Source: Bryoerythrophyllum caledonicum
Lineage: Eukaryota; Streptophyta; Bryopsida; Pottiales; Pottiaceae
Length of the DNA: 64,000 nt
Assembly (NCBI GenBank): GCA_963971425.1
Contig: OZ020516.1
Span: 32,476,199 to 32,540,198, forward strand
Direction: 5' to 3'
In this document: positions 47,406-58,719 of the stretch, one piece after another
Numbering within the stretch: the first letter of the stretch is position 1
How the letters are laid out: each line of letters starts with the position of its first letter
Position numbers and translations under genes: made by a program
The notes under the pieces: model-generated
The model's database searches: none
Seen by the model: only the letters and a program-made list of their open reading frames with translations
Told to the model about the DNA's origin: nothing

Positions 47406-48113
47406 CACTACACTAAAGATGATATTTAGTGTTCGCAACACTAATTACAAACTTGAACGCTAAATGTCAATTACCCTACTAATGTAACAACATTAAATGT
47501 CAATTTAAACACTAATTGTCAATTTTTGTAACTTTTGCCCTTATTACATTTTAATATATTGACATTTAGTGTTGGTTATGTAACAATGTCATATGCCACA
47601 TTTCAATGCAAGTCACCCAAATTTCGCCACATGTCAAAAGCAAATCTTCCATGTTGGGCTGAGTTTTTTAAGGTTGGATTTTCAAATGATGATTTCGGAG
47701 GCAGTTTTTGTCCAATTTGAGAGTTTCTGGTGCCTATCTAAACTGATTTGAAAAGATGCTTCCAATGGCATCTTACCCATCTTCATATTTGTCTTAAATA
47801 AAAAGTTATAGTGAATATTTTTGGGCAGATTTCTTGAGTTTTGGTTGAAAGTTTGAGGAGGCATATCTTTATCAATTTCGCACCAATTCTATCAAGTGAG
47901 GTGACCAGATTATGTGTTTTTTCAAGGAGATTCCATCAGTATACGGTACATCTTCTAATTCGTCGTGATGCAAAAGTTATGAGCAATTTTGTTAGGATGA
48001 TTTTTTTGACATCAAACACTAAATGTAAACAAATTGACATTTAGTGAAAGTCAGGTCATAGGGTCATCTACACTAATGGTCCCTAAACACTAAATATCAT
48101 CTTTAGTGTAGTG
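47406..48113. mobile_element. TIR element with CACTACACTAAAGATG ends
   Basis: CACTACACTAAAGATGATAT, continuing TTAGTGTT, at the left is the inverse of the right end, and the identity extends outward as AGG/CCT. The body repeats the motif AACACTAAATGTCAA. CACTA-type ends are suggested, but I found no convincing 3-bp duplication. No coding capacity. Confidence 0.65.
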
Positions 48114-48119
48114 CCTAGT

Positions 48120-50265
48120 AGTTTTCAACGGCAATTATTGTGCCAAGTCATTGCCATGTAGATTCCAAAGCAACATCCAATGCAAATTCCAAAGCTACAA
48201 AGTTGCTCCATGTCATTCTTGCCACTCCCCCTACTTCCTCTCATGTGGCAACCACTTGCTAATTTGAACCAATGTGAGTCATCCAACTCACTGCCTTTCC
48301 TCTCTTGTGGTTTAGCCCTGAGATGCCACAACTGACGCCATGTTGTTTCAAGCATATCACGTGGAAGCGTGGAACGGTGCGCCCGCAACTCTTCGGTGAG
48401 CACTTTTCGATGGAAAGTTGTCTTTTCATTTGACTACCCAACTATAATTTCTACTTCTTCTTTTTTCTTGTTTTTGGCGCACACGAGTTGCTATATTGGC
48501 AACTTGCGGCAGTCTTGTCAAGTGAGAGAAGATTTTACAGCCAAGGATCAAACCCGCAACCTCATGTCTTTGGATATCTCACACTATCAACCACATAGTT
48601 TAGAGTCGTCTTGGACTATCAACTACGATTTTAGCATGGTGGATTATCCACATTCCTCACTCACCCTTTAGGAATCTGGATATTTACCCTTAATCCTCGT
48701 AATTTAAGGGTTGCTTCTCACCGGGCCAAGTCCAGAGGCCGGCCGTAAATGTTCCAGCCCTTACAATGGTGAGAGGCCAAGCTTTTGAGCTTAAATTTCA
48801 GATACAAATGAAAGGAAGTTGACAGCCTCTTGAAGTTTGGATCCGCTCAAGACAACAACTCAAGTTTACAATTGAGAGGTCGTCGTTGTGGCGCCAAAAC
48901 TCTCTAAAAGTACTGCCATGTAAGCACAATGGAAGACGGCGGCCTTTAGACTTTAGCCTTTGGTGTGAAGGCCGAGACATCAAACTTAGGCCATTCTCAC
49001 AATCTCGTTTGAGGAAATCGACGGCCTCCCAACCTTGGTCTTGGTGTGAAGTGGGCCTAATATGTGTTTGTATCAAGGATATCAAATACATGTGCTCAGA
49101 CAACAATAATACATGTAATCAGACACTCACTACCTCCTAGATCATCTCGTGATTGTCTCACCACAACGTTGCAATCTACACCAGTGGCTTGCTTAATCCT
49201 ATCAACTCTGCCTTTGCATATGACTTCGCCTCCACTTTAACCTCCTCCTCTTCTTTGGCGTCCTTAAACAGGTACATGTTGTCCTTGTATGTCTCAATGT
49301 AGACACCTCCGCCAAACCCATCTCCACCATGATTGTTGTGTTCGTCAACAATAGCAAGATTGTCCACGACTTTGGATCCCGCGACTCTGTTGACGGATTT
49401 TGGAACCACACCTACACGTACATCCCGACCTCCAGACCTAATTTGCCCTTACCTCATTTTTCATTGCAAAGATCTCTTAGAACTCGTTTGGCACATCCAA
49501 TGTCGCCGCACCCAATGCCTTTAGGCACTCCGCTACTTCTCCATCATCCACTCCTTCATCGCCTTGCATGCCAACACGCCAATCGCCGTTTATGCCTTCA
49601 ACAAGTGGTTGAAAACGCTTAAAATCCTTGACCTATACATCATGATTTAATTGCCATGCTCTCAATAACTCACCTTTATGACGCTCTACTTCTAGATGAT
49701 GCAAATGCCAATAGTAGCTACATTGACATATTTCTTGCTTCATAATTTTAAGGAAATGAATTAAAGCAATTCTTTTCATGTACTTGAATAGGTCTAGTTT
49801 CCAAACCCTCTATAAATTTTTGTAACAATTAATCTTTTCACCGATCTTTGGATGTGCAATTTCAATTGCTCAACCACAAAATATAGTGACATGATGAAAA
49901 TAACTAGTTATAATGTACACCTTTTTAGCGGTGAGCGGCGAGCGGCGAGCACTGAATTTTATTGTTTATTTTTCCATAAAATTTTTACATAATTTGAAAG
50001 CAATGCCTATGGCTGTATGTTATATTTAGTCTATCTTGACATATGTAAAAAATCATGTAAAACCCTACAATATTTAGACATATTGAAATTTGAATTGTTG
50101 ACGCTCTTAGAGCAATAATTTTTCTTCAAAATGAAAGGGGCACTTATGGATTTGGTATTTAGGTTGGAGTAATGACATAGGTCTGAACTACTCATTGGTC
50201 GTATTGGTATTTATTTCATTGATAATGGAGACTCTGCCAATAATTGGGAAATTAAAAGGATTAAT
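48120..50265. other. Intergenic, no assigned gene
   Basis: A minus-strand frame at 49176-49409 (GDGFGGGVYIETYKDNMYLF) looks protein-like, but its upstream continuation is full of stops and frame changes. I cannot name it. The rest is AT-rich. Confidence 0.35.
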
Positions 50266-50279
50266 GGAAGGCCATATGG

Positions 50280-50385
50280 TATACCTTTACAATACCTAGA
50301 TGATACCCATATAATATCGGGGCGATATCCATATAATACCTAGGTGATATCCATATCATACCTAGGTGATACCCGTGGTGTGGAA
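50280..50385. repeat. About 22-bp imperfect tandem repeat
   Basis: Variants of ATACCTAGGTGATATCCATA recur four to five times. Confidence 0.8.
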
Positions 50386-51156
50386 ACCACCTTTAATTGA
50401 GATATTGACATACTTTAACAGAAAGTGTTTGATATCGGCGATTGCGTATGGTACAAAGCACGGAAGCACGTTCATGTTGTATAGTGTACTATAAAAGACG
50501 TGGTGAATTCTCTAAATTACTACAATTTCTTATGAATTACATAGAGTACTCACTTTTGTCTATATGTAATACACAACAATGCCTTGGTTTATGGATGGAT
50601 TGAATAATGGAATAGAGTTGTTTGGTAATGTGTTAAATCATTCCATGTGTTTTGGTTAATATAAAATGGGACATCTACATACACACAAAAGACTCCAACA
50701 ATTACAAAGATGATATCAAACAAAAATAGGCCCATATAAAATCAAAAAAACAATCCAAATGGAAGAAATACAAATTCTCCGCCGAAAAGTCAACAAAGTC
50801 ATCCTCGTCCAAACAAGGGGCACTACCGTTCGATCCACTACCATCAGTCTCATTGTCTACAAACTACCTTGCGATGGACCTATGACGAGGTGCCCAAGGA
50901 GCACTTGGAAGAGATGATTGTGCTGCCATAGCCTCTGCAACACCACCATCCTAAGGAAAAAAATCATATGTCCACGGTGAGCTGACAACCAGCTTTGACA
51001 ACCTTGACAACACCCCGCGCGTGTTGATGATGGTGAAGCCATCAACGACCTTGACCAACTGCAAAAAACAAAAGTAATTGTGTTGTTAATGTCAGAAATA
51101 AAATTACAAACTCTCTAAATCCTACTGATGCAAAATTCACCAAAGAAGTAGAGAAC

Positions 51157-53180
51157 TTACTTACAAGTTCTCTTGCGAGCCGTCTTCACCTCTGGCTCAT
51201 TGTCATCGACCTCAAACGAGCGCTTACGAGAGCCTTTCTGCACCGCTGGTGCCATTGCTGACTCCACCTCCACCAATCTTGGAATCAAGGATCGGAGGAC
51301 CCCCTCAACCAAATCCGGGCTAGATTTCAATGCCAAGATGTGGCGCATTAGAGCCTTGCAAGCCTTGATTGATGCCCCTTTACAACATAATCAAAGCAAT
51401 TAGTATTTGAGTTGTAATACGAAGAAGGATAATATAATTTGAGGTAGTAAGAATACTTACTAGTAGATGCTTTCAAATCAAAAACTACGTCATCTTCATG
51501 GGTGCAAAGGTCAATCAAAGCCTCGATGAGGTTCGTAGAATTCTTGTGCGCTCTCTGCCATGGCTCCATGAAGGTCCCTCTCATTGTCAACGTGTCCTGT
51601 ATGATAAGATTGGTCAAGTGACCATCCGAGGGCAGCTGAATCCCTTTGCAAATCAGCTCCACCTTGTCATAGAAAGAAAAAGGGGCCGCTAACTTAGACT
51701 TCCTCACAAAGCACTTCACCATGAAGTACTTGTGAGTGCGCCCGAGCTCTCCATCGCACGAGAGTGGCAAGCCATTAATGGCGAACGACTTTGTCTTCTC
51801 GAGGAACTGTGCCTAATCTGCCCAGCCAAGATTGTGACATTTGTCTTCCAGTTGAAATCAACCAAACAACAAGTTAGACAAAGAAAATATTTGCAATGAA
51901 AATCTACATTAACTAAAATCCAATGATATGGGAAACTTACCCTAGCCTAGAAGGCAGCTCTATCGATCCACCTCCAAAGACTTATGTCTGAAGCTAGAGA
52001 TTTTGCGAAGTGATACTCCTCTCTACTCAACTAGCTCATATTCCACCACTTGCACCAACACGCCTTGAACTTTGATGGCACCTTAGGAGTACAAAAGAGC
52101 TGTAACTTCTCCAATGTCATTTTCGGCTTGAACAGGTAAATGTCAAAATGGCGCAACACCTAAACAAAAGACATACAAATTTTGTGTCAGTTTGGTATAC
52201 ATTCAAACTAATTTGGAAATAAAAAATATGAGAAACAATGAATAGGATAGTAAGAAAACTTTGAAAATCAAACCTCTTTGAAGAAGATTTTGCCATCGGC
52301 TGGAATGGCAACTGCCAATAGTTGATTGAAATTGTTTTGACACAAGACCTTCTTCTGCACCGTGTCTGTGTACTTACTTACCACCTCAGCAAAACTTCCT
52401 TCGCACTCCTCACTATTGCCGGTAACGAGAGTGTCCATGTACTATCGAATGCATTTCTATTGAATAGCAATTAAGTCACGCTGCAATCACCAACTCATAA
52501 AGTATTAGATTCAAAGTATGGAAATACAAGCAACTACATGAAGCAATAGGCATGAATAAAGAGTATTCATTTGTTTGTTGTCGAACCTCAAACATGAGCC
52601 GCAGAAAAGCATTATGCGTCACGTGATACCATTTTTTCTTCGTTGCCTTCCCCCATTCAGCAAGGCTAGCCTCGTAGTCAGACTCGCTTATCAGACCTTT
52701 GAGCTGGTCAAAGTCCAATAATCCAAAATATTGGATCCCCTTCAACTCATGGATAAGCTGCATACCAATATGATCCGTCTTTATTTGCCTGAAGGACATG
52801 ATATAGAATTTAGATAAAACAGAAGCATGTATTTAATAATGAAAATAAAAAACAGATGGAATTAAGGTAAAGTGCTTACTTGTTCCAATCAGTCATCGCA
52901 TTGAAGAGAATGTGTTAGTTCCCCATAGTCAGCTCAATAATAACGGCCCTCACTCGCACATGGAATTTGAAATGAGTGGCATGAAGATGGGATATCACTT
53001 CCATCCAAGCACTGTGGGGGTGATTCATATCCGAGACAAAAAAGAACTTGTTGCAAAATGGCGCCTACTCCGGTTGACTTGCAAAAAGAGCCTCAAACTT
53101 CCGATCCTCCTCTTGCTACAACTCGGACCACAAAGCTCTGTTGCAGTTCGTAGAGACAGTATTCCTCCGGAATGCACCTA
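51157..53180 (-). pseudogene. Decayed multi-exon gene of unknown function
   Basis: Minus-strand exons can be joined. About 53130-52880 reads FFFVSDMNHPHSAWMEVISH and ends TDWNK. Block 52788-52587 reads QIKTDHIGMQLIHELKGIQY and joins by a clean gtaagc/ttcag intron. About 52480-52275 reads YTDTVQKKVLCQNNFNQLLA. About 52160-51945 reads VLRHFDIYLFKPKMTLEKLQ. About 51840-51465 reads FAINGLPLSCDGELGRTHKY. A final block, about 51385-51157, has a basic tail (RKRSFEVDD..., KTARKRTCK). Several exons contain stops (for example after SQPE, LTMGN and NMS), so it is probably dead. Introns are retained, so it is not a processed copy. I do not recognise the family; a transposon gene is possible. Confidence 0.45.
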
Positions 53181-53309
53181 ATCGTCACTAAATGCTTCCA
53201 AAGTAACCGCTCCGATTTCATTCCCACAGAGACCTAATGTTCTTTTCCACATACTCCCAATAACTAAACTACCACACCAATCGTTCAAGGATTACCTATT
53301 CTCTTTACT

Positions 53310-54700
53310 TATGTATTATGGATCCGGATCCTTTCGGAGTTCGGATTTTGTACAACGGCTTTCGGGAATAGTTTCCGGAAGTCCGGAGGGTAGTTTGATT
53401 TGTCTCTATTCCTCCTCAGAGACGCTTCCGGAGTTTTTAAGCGAGTGGCCGAAGTCCATTGATCTTGTTTTGTGTAAGTGGCTAGATTTCCCACTGCCTT
53501 GTGACTTTAAGTGGCTAGACACCCACTGCCCGGAACTTCTAGTGACCACATACCACTCTCCCTACTCTTCAAACCGGTGATTTGATTGCTGCTGCTAGAC
53601 TTAGACTCTCACGACATCCGGATGGCCTTCCGGACGCGGTCACACAGAGACAAGTCCGGGCTACAACGACATTCCGGTAAGTACAACTATAATTCTTTGG
53701 AACGGATGTTACCACTCGCCAGGGGTATTCCATCTAGACCTACGTATCAGGCTTTTTCCTATCTTGGGGGAGAATTCCGGCCTTGACCGGAATCCAGGTT
53801 ATCACGGATTCTTCCGTGTCCTAGAGATTACCAGGAACACCTCTGCAGTTCATTTCTTCCCCTCCCAGCTACTTCCGGACCCTAGAGACTACCAGACACA
53901 CCTCTACAATAGCCTTCCAGCTCTCCCGGGCAATCTCCCGACACGGATCTGACCGGTTTTTCCTCTAACGAACAAGGTTATCACTCTCTTTCCGGAAGAA
54001 TACTTACACAATCATACCTACAAGAATGGATCTGTTTCGCACAATGTCTACACTCCACACCAAAATTACGAGGAAGCAAATCTGGCAAGAAGGTACAAAG
54101 TATATTCAGAGTGAGAAGAACAAGATGAGGGGTTTCTCCAAAAACCCCACTACTAAGTACCAACTAAGTTCCTTCTAAACTTAGCCTTCTTACCACATCT
54201 ACGGAAAATCCGCTAGATCTTATCTAAAAGATCCGAGAAATCCGGAAAAGTTCCAGATTGGATCTCAGATCCTATAATCTCGGAAAAGTTTCCGGCTCCG
54301 TCTAATAAAAACTGGCAGTCGACTCCGTCAACAGCGGGTGCACTTAGAGTCCCATCGTTAATTGCTGCTGGTCCGGAATCTAAATCCAAAAATGCTTCAC
54401 CTAAACTAACCTCAGTCGGAGCAGCTGGTGCCCGGTTGCTCCCACTTCTACGCGAGGAGGAGATCTCCACCGGAGGCCGCTGCTTGCCCTTGAACTTCTT
54501 TGCTCTTGCCGGCGAAGAGTTGCCCTTCCGGCTCCATGGTCCGGCCGCTGGAGAGACCTTTGCCGCCGGAGCTTTGGAATCCGGAGGTTGAGGTGGCTGT
54601 CCCGGAGAACCCAGGGTTGTCTATCGTGACATTGTGACAGTGACGTGCCGTCATGACGTGACCTGTCGTGACGGACCCTCTCGTCACGACACAATAGAGT
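53310..54700. other. TTCCGG/TCCGGA-rich repetitive DNA
   Basis: The hexamer-like TTCCGG/CCGGAA recurs every few dozen bases, as at 35.3-36.3 kb. A minus-strand frame at 54213-54470 (APTEVSLGEAFLDLDSGPAA) may be part of a retroelement protein. No domain is recognisable. Confidence 0.4.
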
Positions 54701-54884
54701 CAACCTAGGGTCAAAGCTGAACTTTAACCCTATGTATGGTACATATGTTACCTCGGCGTCGACGTGGCCGTCCTATGTGGCATTGACATCCTACGTGTCT
54801 CTCACCACTTTTACCCTTTGTTGTGTTGTATTAACCTTTGAGTGAAAATCAATTAAGTTGGGGGGTTTTTTAGAGGGAGCAGTT

Positions 54885-55560
54885 TAGGAGCGGACTGCAC
54901 GCGGACATGCGATGACCGTCCGCGGACATGCCGCGGACTGCGTGCGGACACTGCCGCGGTCCGCGGACTGGCTGGGGATACGCAGCGGACTGAACTTGGA
55001 CCCGCGGACTGAGTGCAGACCCGCAGACTGCCTCCGGATACGCAGCGGATTGGATATGTATTCGCGGACTGGCTGCAAACGCTGCTGCGGACTGGCTGCG
55101 GACACTGCCGCGGACTGGCCGCGGATACGTAGCGGACTGGATGTGGACCCGCGGACTGGCTGCGGATACGCAGCGGACTGGATGGGAACCCGCGGACTAG
55201 CTGCGGACGCTGCCGCGGACTGATCGCGGACTGGCCGCGGATACGTAGCGGACTGGATGTGGACCCGCGGGCTCGCTGCGGATACGCAGCGGACTAGATG
55301 GGGACCCGCGGACTGGCTGCGGACGCTGCCGCGGACTGGCCGCGGACACTGCCGCGGATACGTAGCGGACTGGATGTGGACCCGCGGACTGGCTGCGGAT
55401 ACGCACCGGACTGGATGGGGACCCGCGGATTGAGTGCAGACCCGCGGACTGGCTGCGGACGTTGCTGCTGCGGACTGGCCGCGGACACTGCCGCGGACTG
55501 GCCGCGGACACTACCGCGGACTGGCTGCGGACTGATCGCGGACTCGCACCGGCCTAGGTG
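54885..55560. repeat. GCGGACTGG-type GC-rich satellite
   Basis: About 15-21-bp units (GCGGACTGGCTGCGGACGCT, GCGGACTGGATGTGGACCCG, CGCGGATACGTAGCGGACTG) are arranged in a longer repeating order of roughly 100-130 bp. It lies 3' of the second kinase-like copy. Its sequence differs from arrays 1-3. Open frames across it are artefacts. Confidence 0.85.
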
Positions 55561-55853
55561 TGCAGGCGCCAATGCAACGCGGATTGGGAGTGGGGGAGCG
55601 CGGATATGGTAGTTAGGATATTTTTTAATTACGTTATTCCATTTTTATTTCTGAAGATACAAAGGGCGGATTGGGAGACCAATTTAAAACAATTTGTACA
55701 AAGTTGTTATTCATTCAAAATTACAGGGAAGTCCAAAAAGGCATTCTCTTCTTGCAAATAACCGAATACAAATTAGACAACACTTCACAACATAGAGAAG
55801 ATGCTACATACCCTACAGTATCTAAGGACTATGAAATCACAATATACTATATA

Positions 55854-57806
55854 CTACTCATTGCGGAAGAAATCCCATGGTGTAGCTAGGTTGTAGGGCG
55901 GTCCTTTCAACAAGTCTACTACATGCGTGACGGTTGATCTCTCTAGTGGATCGGGTTTCAACAACTCGTCCATGGCTTGCTCAAATCGCTTGGACAATGA
56001 ACTCGGATCTTTGTTCTTTTGGAACAAGCTTGAAGAGCAATCGCGGTTGTAGATACTCCTTGCCAAGTACCCCACTGCATACGCCTCAGATCTATGGTTG
56101 TGCTTATGCTTTATTCCCATTCTCCTCGGTGACGTTGGTGTTCCGGGCTTCCCATATATATGGAATAGCTCGGGGGCAGCATGACGATACTTAGCTCGGA
56201 AAGCACCGAGCTCTGTACTAGAGGGTCGACCGTAGTTTGACATCTTGTCTTCGCCGTCCCATGATGCCATTCCCCAATCACACACCCCGATGTACACTAC
56301 ATCTTTTTTCTCTTGCGGAAAATGAAGCATAACATTGTTGGGGCTCGAGTCGTTGTGCAAAATGCGTTGGGAATGTATCACATCCATGATGCACAGTAGT
56401 GCCCATGCTAAATAGGCCCGATTTTTACGATACACGCATAGTTCCATACGAGCCTCAAGGTCGATTCCAGCTGTTTTAAGAATATCATCTTCGTGTTCCT
56501 CCTCATATTTTGAATCGATCCTCCAAATAGATGCTAGTGAGCCACCGTTCCACCATAGAGTATACGACTCGTATGTTCTTCTATCCAGGTACTATATTTT
56601 GATAACCCCTGCATGGTCCACTGGACATGCTAACGCCTCAATTGAACGTTTCTCCCGGTTTTTTTCACGACTATCCTCCTTCATTGTTTTCCCCGCAAAC
56701 TCCATGTGTGCTCGAATGCAACTTACACCGTCAATACTCACACGACGGACAACTCCAAAGCCTCCTTCATAATTTCTAGTATCCAACGCCTTTACCTTCG
56801 CATGCATTGGAAGCCACACTACACCTTCACGACCTCTACTCGCAACCCGCGCAACCAAATCTTGATCAATCCAAGGAATAGCGAGGTTAGTTCTCCCTTT
56901 CGGCTTGATTGCTTCTACCCCCTCTTTGAGTCTCTCAAACAATAACTTCACTTCCATTGTTTGTTCGCTTACATCTTCCTTGTAATAGACATCCCAAATA
57001 GTCTTCACGGGGTTGTGAATAGCTTGTTTGGCAAACAAGCTGGGCCATGTATCCATTGAATGTCTCAATTTATCTTCGCGAAAATTTACTTCATTGGCAA
57101 TATTTTGGATAATGAGTATCAATCTTGCCTCCATAGCTTCTAGTCCTGTAGCGCCGTTACACAAGTACCGTTTCTCCAACTTGGATAGACCTTTCCCTAT
57201 CATCCAAAATAATATATCTGCTACAACCCTGCACTTAAATTCCTTGCTCATTGCATCCAAATGGCTTGTCCTTGCTCTTTTCTTGTAGGGCTCTGAGTCC
57301 TCTGAAAAAGCAGGCCATTTACCCGGCCCTCGTCCCGCTCCAACTGAAGATTCGCTTGGAACCAAGGAATTTGTTGCAGATGGTACCTCATCATGTCGAA
57401 CAGCCCTTAGTGATGGCTCTCCTATTGCCGGCTCACCACTCGATCAGCCTGAACTGCGAGCTCCCGGGTGTCGAAATCCGCTCAAACTTTGAGATCCTCG
57501 TGACCGCCCTCCTTCAGTGGTCCCCCGCGCTGATCCTCGTGGAACCCCTCGAGATCCTACTGCGCCTCGTGAATGTGATTGCGACCCACGAGAATTATTT
57601 CGTCCAAGTGCATGAAATTCTTGGTGCAGTTCTTCCATGCCGTGCCTGCGACCCCTGTCACTTCGCCCACTTCCACTACCTTGTCCTCTCGCCAACATAC
57701 CACCACTCACACGATCGGCTGCAGCAGTGGTTGATTGAATTTCCACCTGATGAGCCTCGTGGAGTTGCATGTCTGCATCTTGATAATGCACCCTGCTATC
57801 GGCCAT
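55854..57806 (-). pseudogene. Protein-kinase-like gene, intronless, two nonsense codons (copy K2)
   Basis: One minus-strand frame of about 651 codons runs from the Met at 57806 to a stop at 55854. Only two in-frame stops interrupt it: TGA at about 57444 and TAG 56592-56594. The N terminus is Gly/Arg/Ser-rich (RGVPRGSARGTTEGGRSRGS). A helical region follows, then the kinase core: EGGFGVVRRV (glycine loop), ILHNDSSPNNVMLHF (catalytic loop), GVCDWGMAS (DFG position with Trp) and RHAAPELFHIYG, then YAVGYLARSIY. The TAG falls where K1 has Trp (VIKF-W), so it is a TGG-to-TAG change. Decay looks recent. Membership in the same family as K1 is firm; the function is unknown. Confidence 0.65.
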
Positions 57807-57941
57807 TCCTGTAAAGTAGTTAACCGGTCACTTAAACCGGTCACTTAAAGTGCAGTGCGAAAGTGAGTGAGTCTGGAAAAAAATGACAAGGGTTACCCCC
57901 GCATTCGTCTTTCCCAACTCCTATACCCTCGAAACCCGTGC

Positions 57942-58141
57942 NNNNNNNNNNNNNNNNNNNNNNNNNNNNNNNNNNNNNNNNNNNNNNNNNNNNNNNNNNN
58001 NNNNNNNNNNNNNNNNNNNNNNNNNNNNNNNNNNNNNNNNNNNNNNNNNNNNNNNNNNNNNNNNNNNNNNNNNNNNNNNNNNNNNNNNNNNNNNNNNNNN
58101 NNNNNNNNNNNNNNNNNNNNNNNNNNNNNNNNNNNNNNNNN
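57942..58141. other. Assembly gap of 200 N
   Basis: Exactly 200 ambiguous bases, a conventional placeholder length, so true size and content are unknown. Frames spanning it are meaningless. Confidence 0.98.
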
Positions 58142-58229
58142 GAACCAGCTCGGGTGTCAACCCGGGTATATGCTGATACCCAGGTACCATGGTATCTCCC
58201 GGGCAGCTCCAACCGCCCTCCAAGTCCCC

Positions 58230-58489
58230 TCTCCCGAAATTCCCCTCTCCAGAACTCTCTCTCACTTTGTGACCCTCTCTCCCTCTCTAGCGACCTCCTC
58301 CCTCCTTCTCTAATTACCCTCCTCCCTCAAATTTTTCCCTCTATCTCCCTCTCTAGTTCTCTCTCTCTCATACTATCTCCCTCTCTCTATTTGGGTTTTT
58401 TTTTGGAGTTGGGATTTTGAAGTAGTCAAAGAAGAAGAAGAGGTGGTGCAATGAGGAAGAAGAAGAAGAAGAAGAAGAAGAAGAAGAGG
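58230..58489. repeat. CT-rich tract and (GAA)n microsatellite
   Basis: CCCTCTCTAG/CTCTCTCTC runs (58250-58390) are followed by an uninterrupted (GAA)n of about 13 units (58451-58489). Confidence 0.85.
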
Positions 58490-58719
58490 CTTTTCAAGTG
58501 TCTTGAAGGTGGTGGAAGAAGTGCGCGCAAGTTAGGATTTGGAGGCGATTGGTGGCACCTGGGGTTTGGTGGTACAAAGAGATTCGTGGCGAAGGCGAGA
58601 AGATCAAAGAGATGAGGTTGCGGGAGCAACAAGGAGTTAGAAAACAAAGGTGATTCTTGCACATGTTGGGTTTCTCTTGTTTGTGCAAATTTCTTAGTTT
58701 GTAAGTCTTTTTCTCTCAT

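Noticed and set aside
26471-57806. A reassigned genetic code (TAG/TAA as amino acid) to explain near-intact frames
   Set aside because: Where copies can be aligned, stops stand opposite different residues (Trp, Leu, Lys, Gln), and TGA, TAA and TAG all occur. PLATZ, the exporter and the dioxygenase read with the standard code. Ordinary nonsense mutation fits better.
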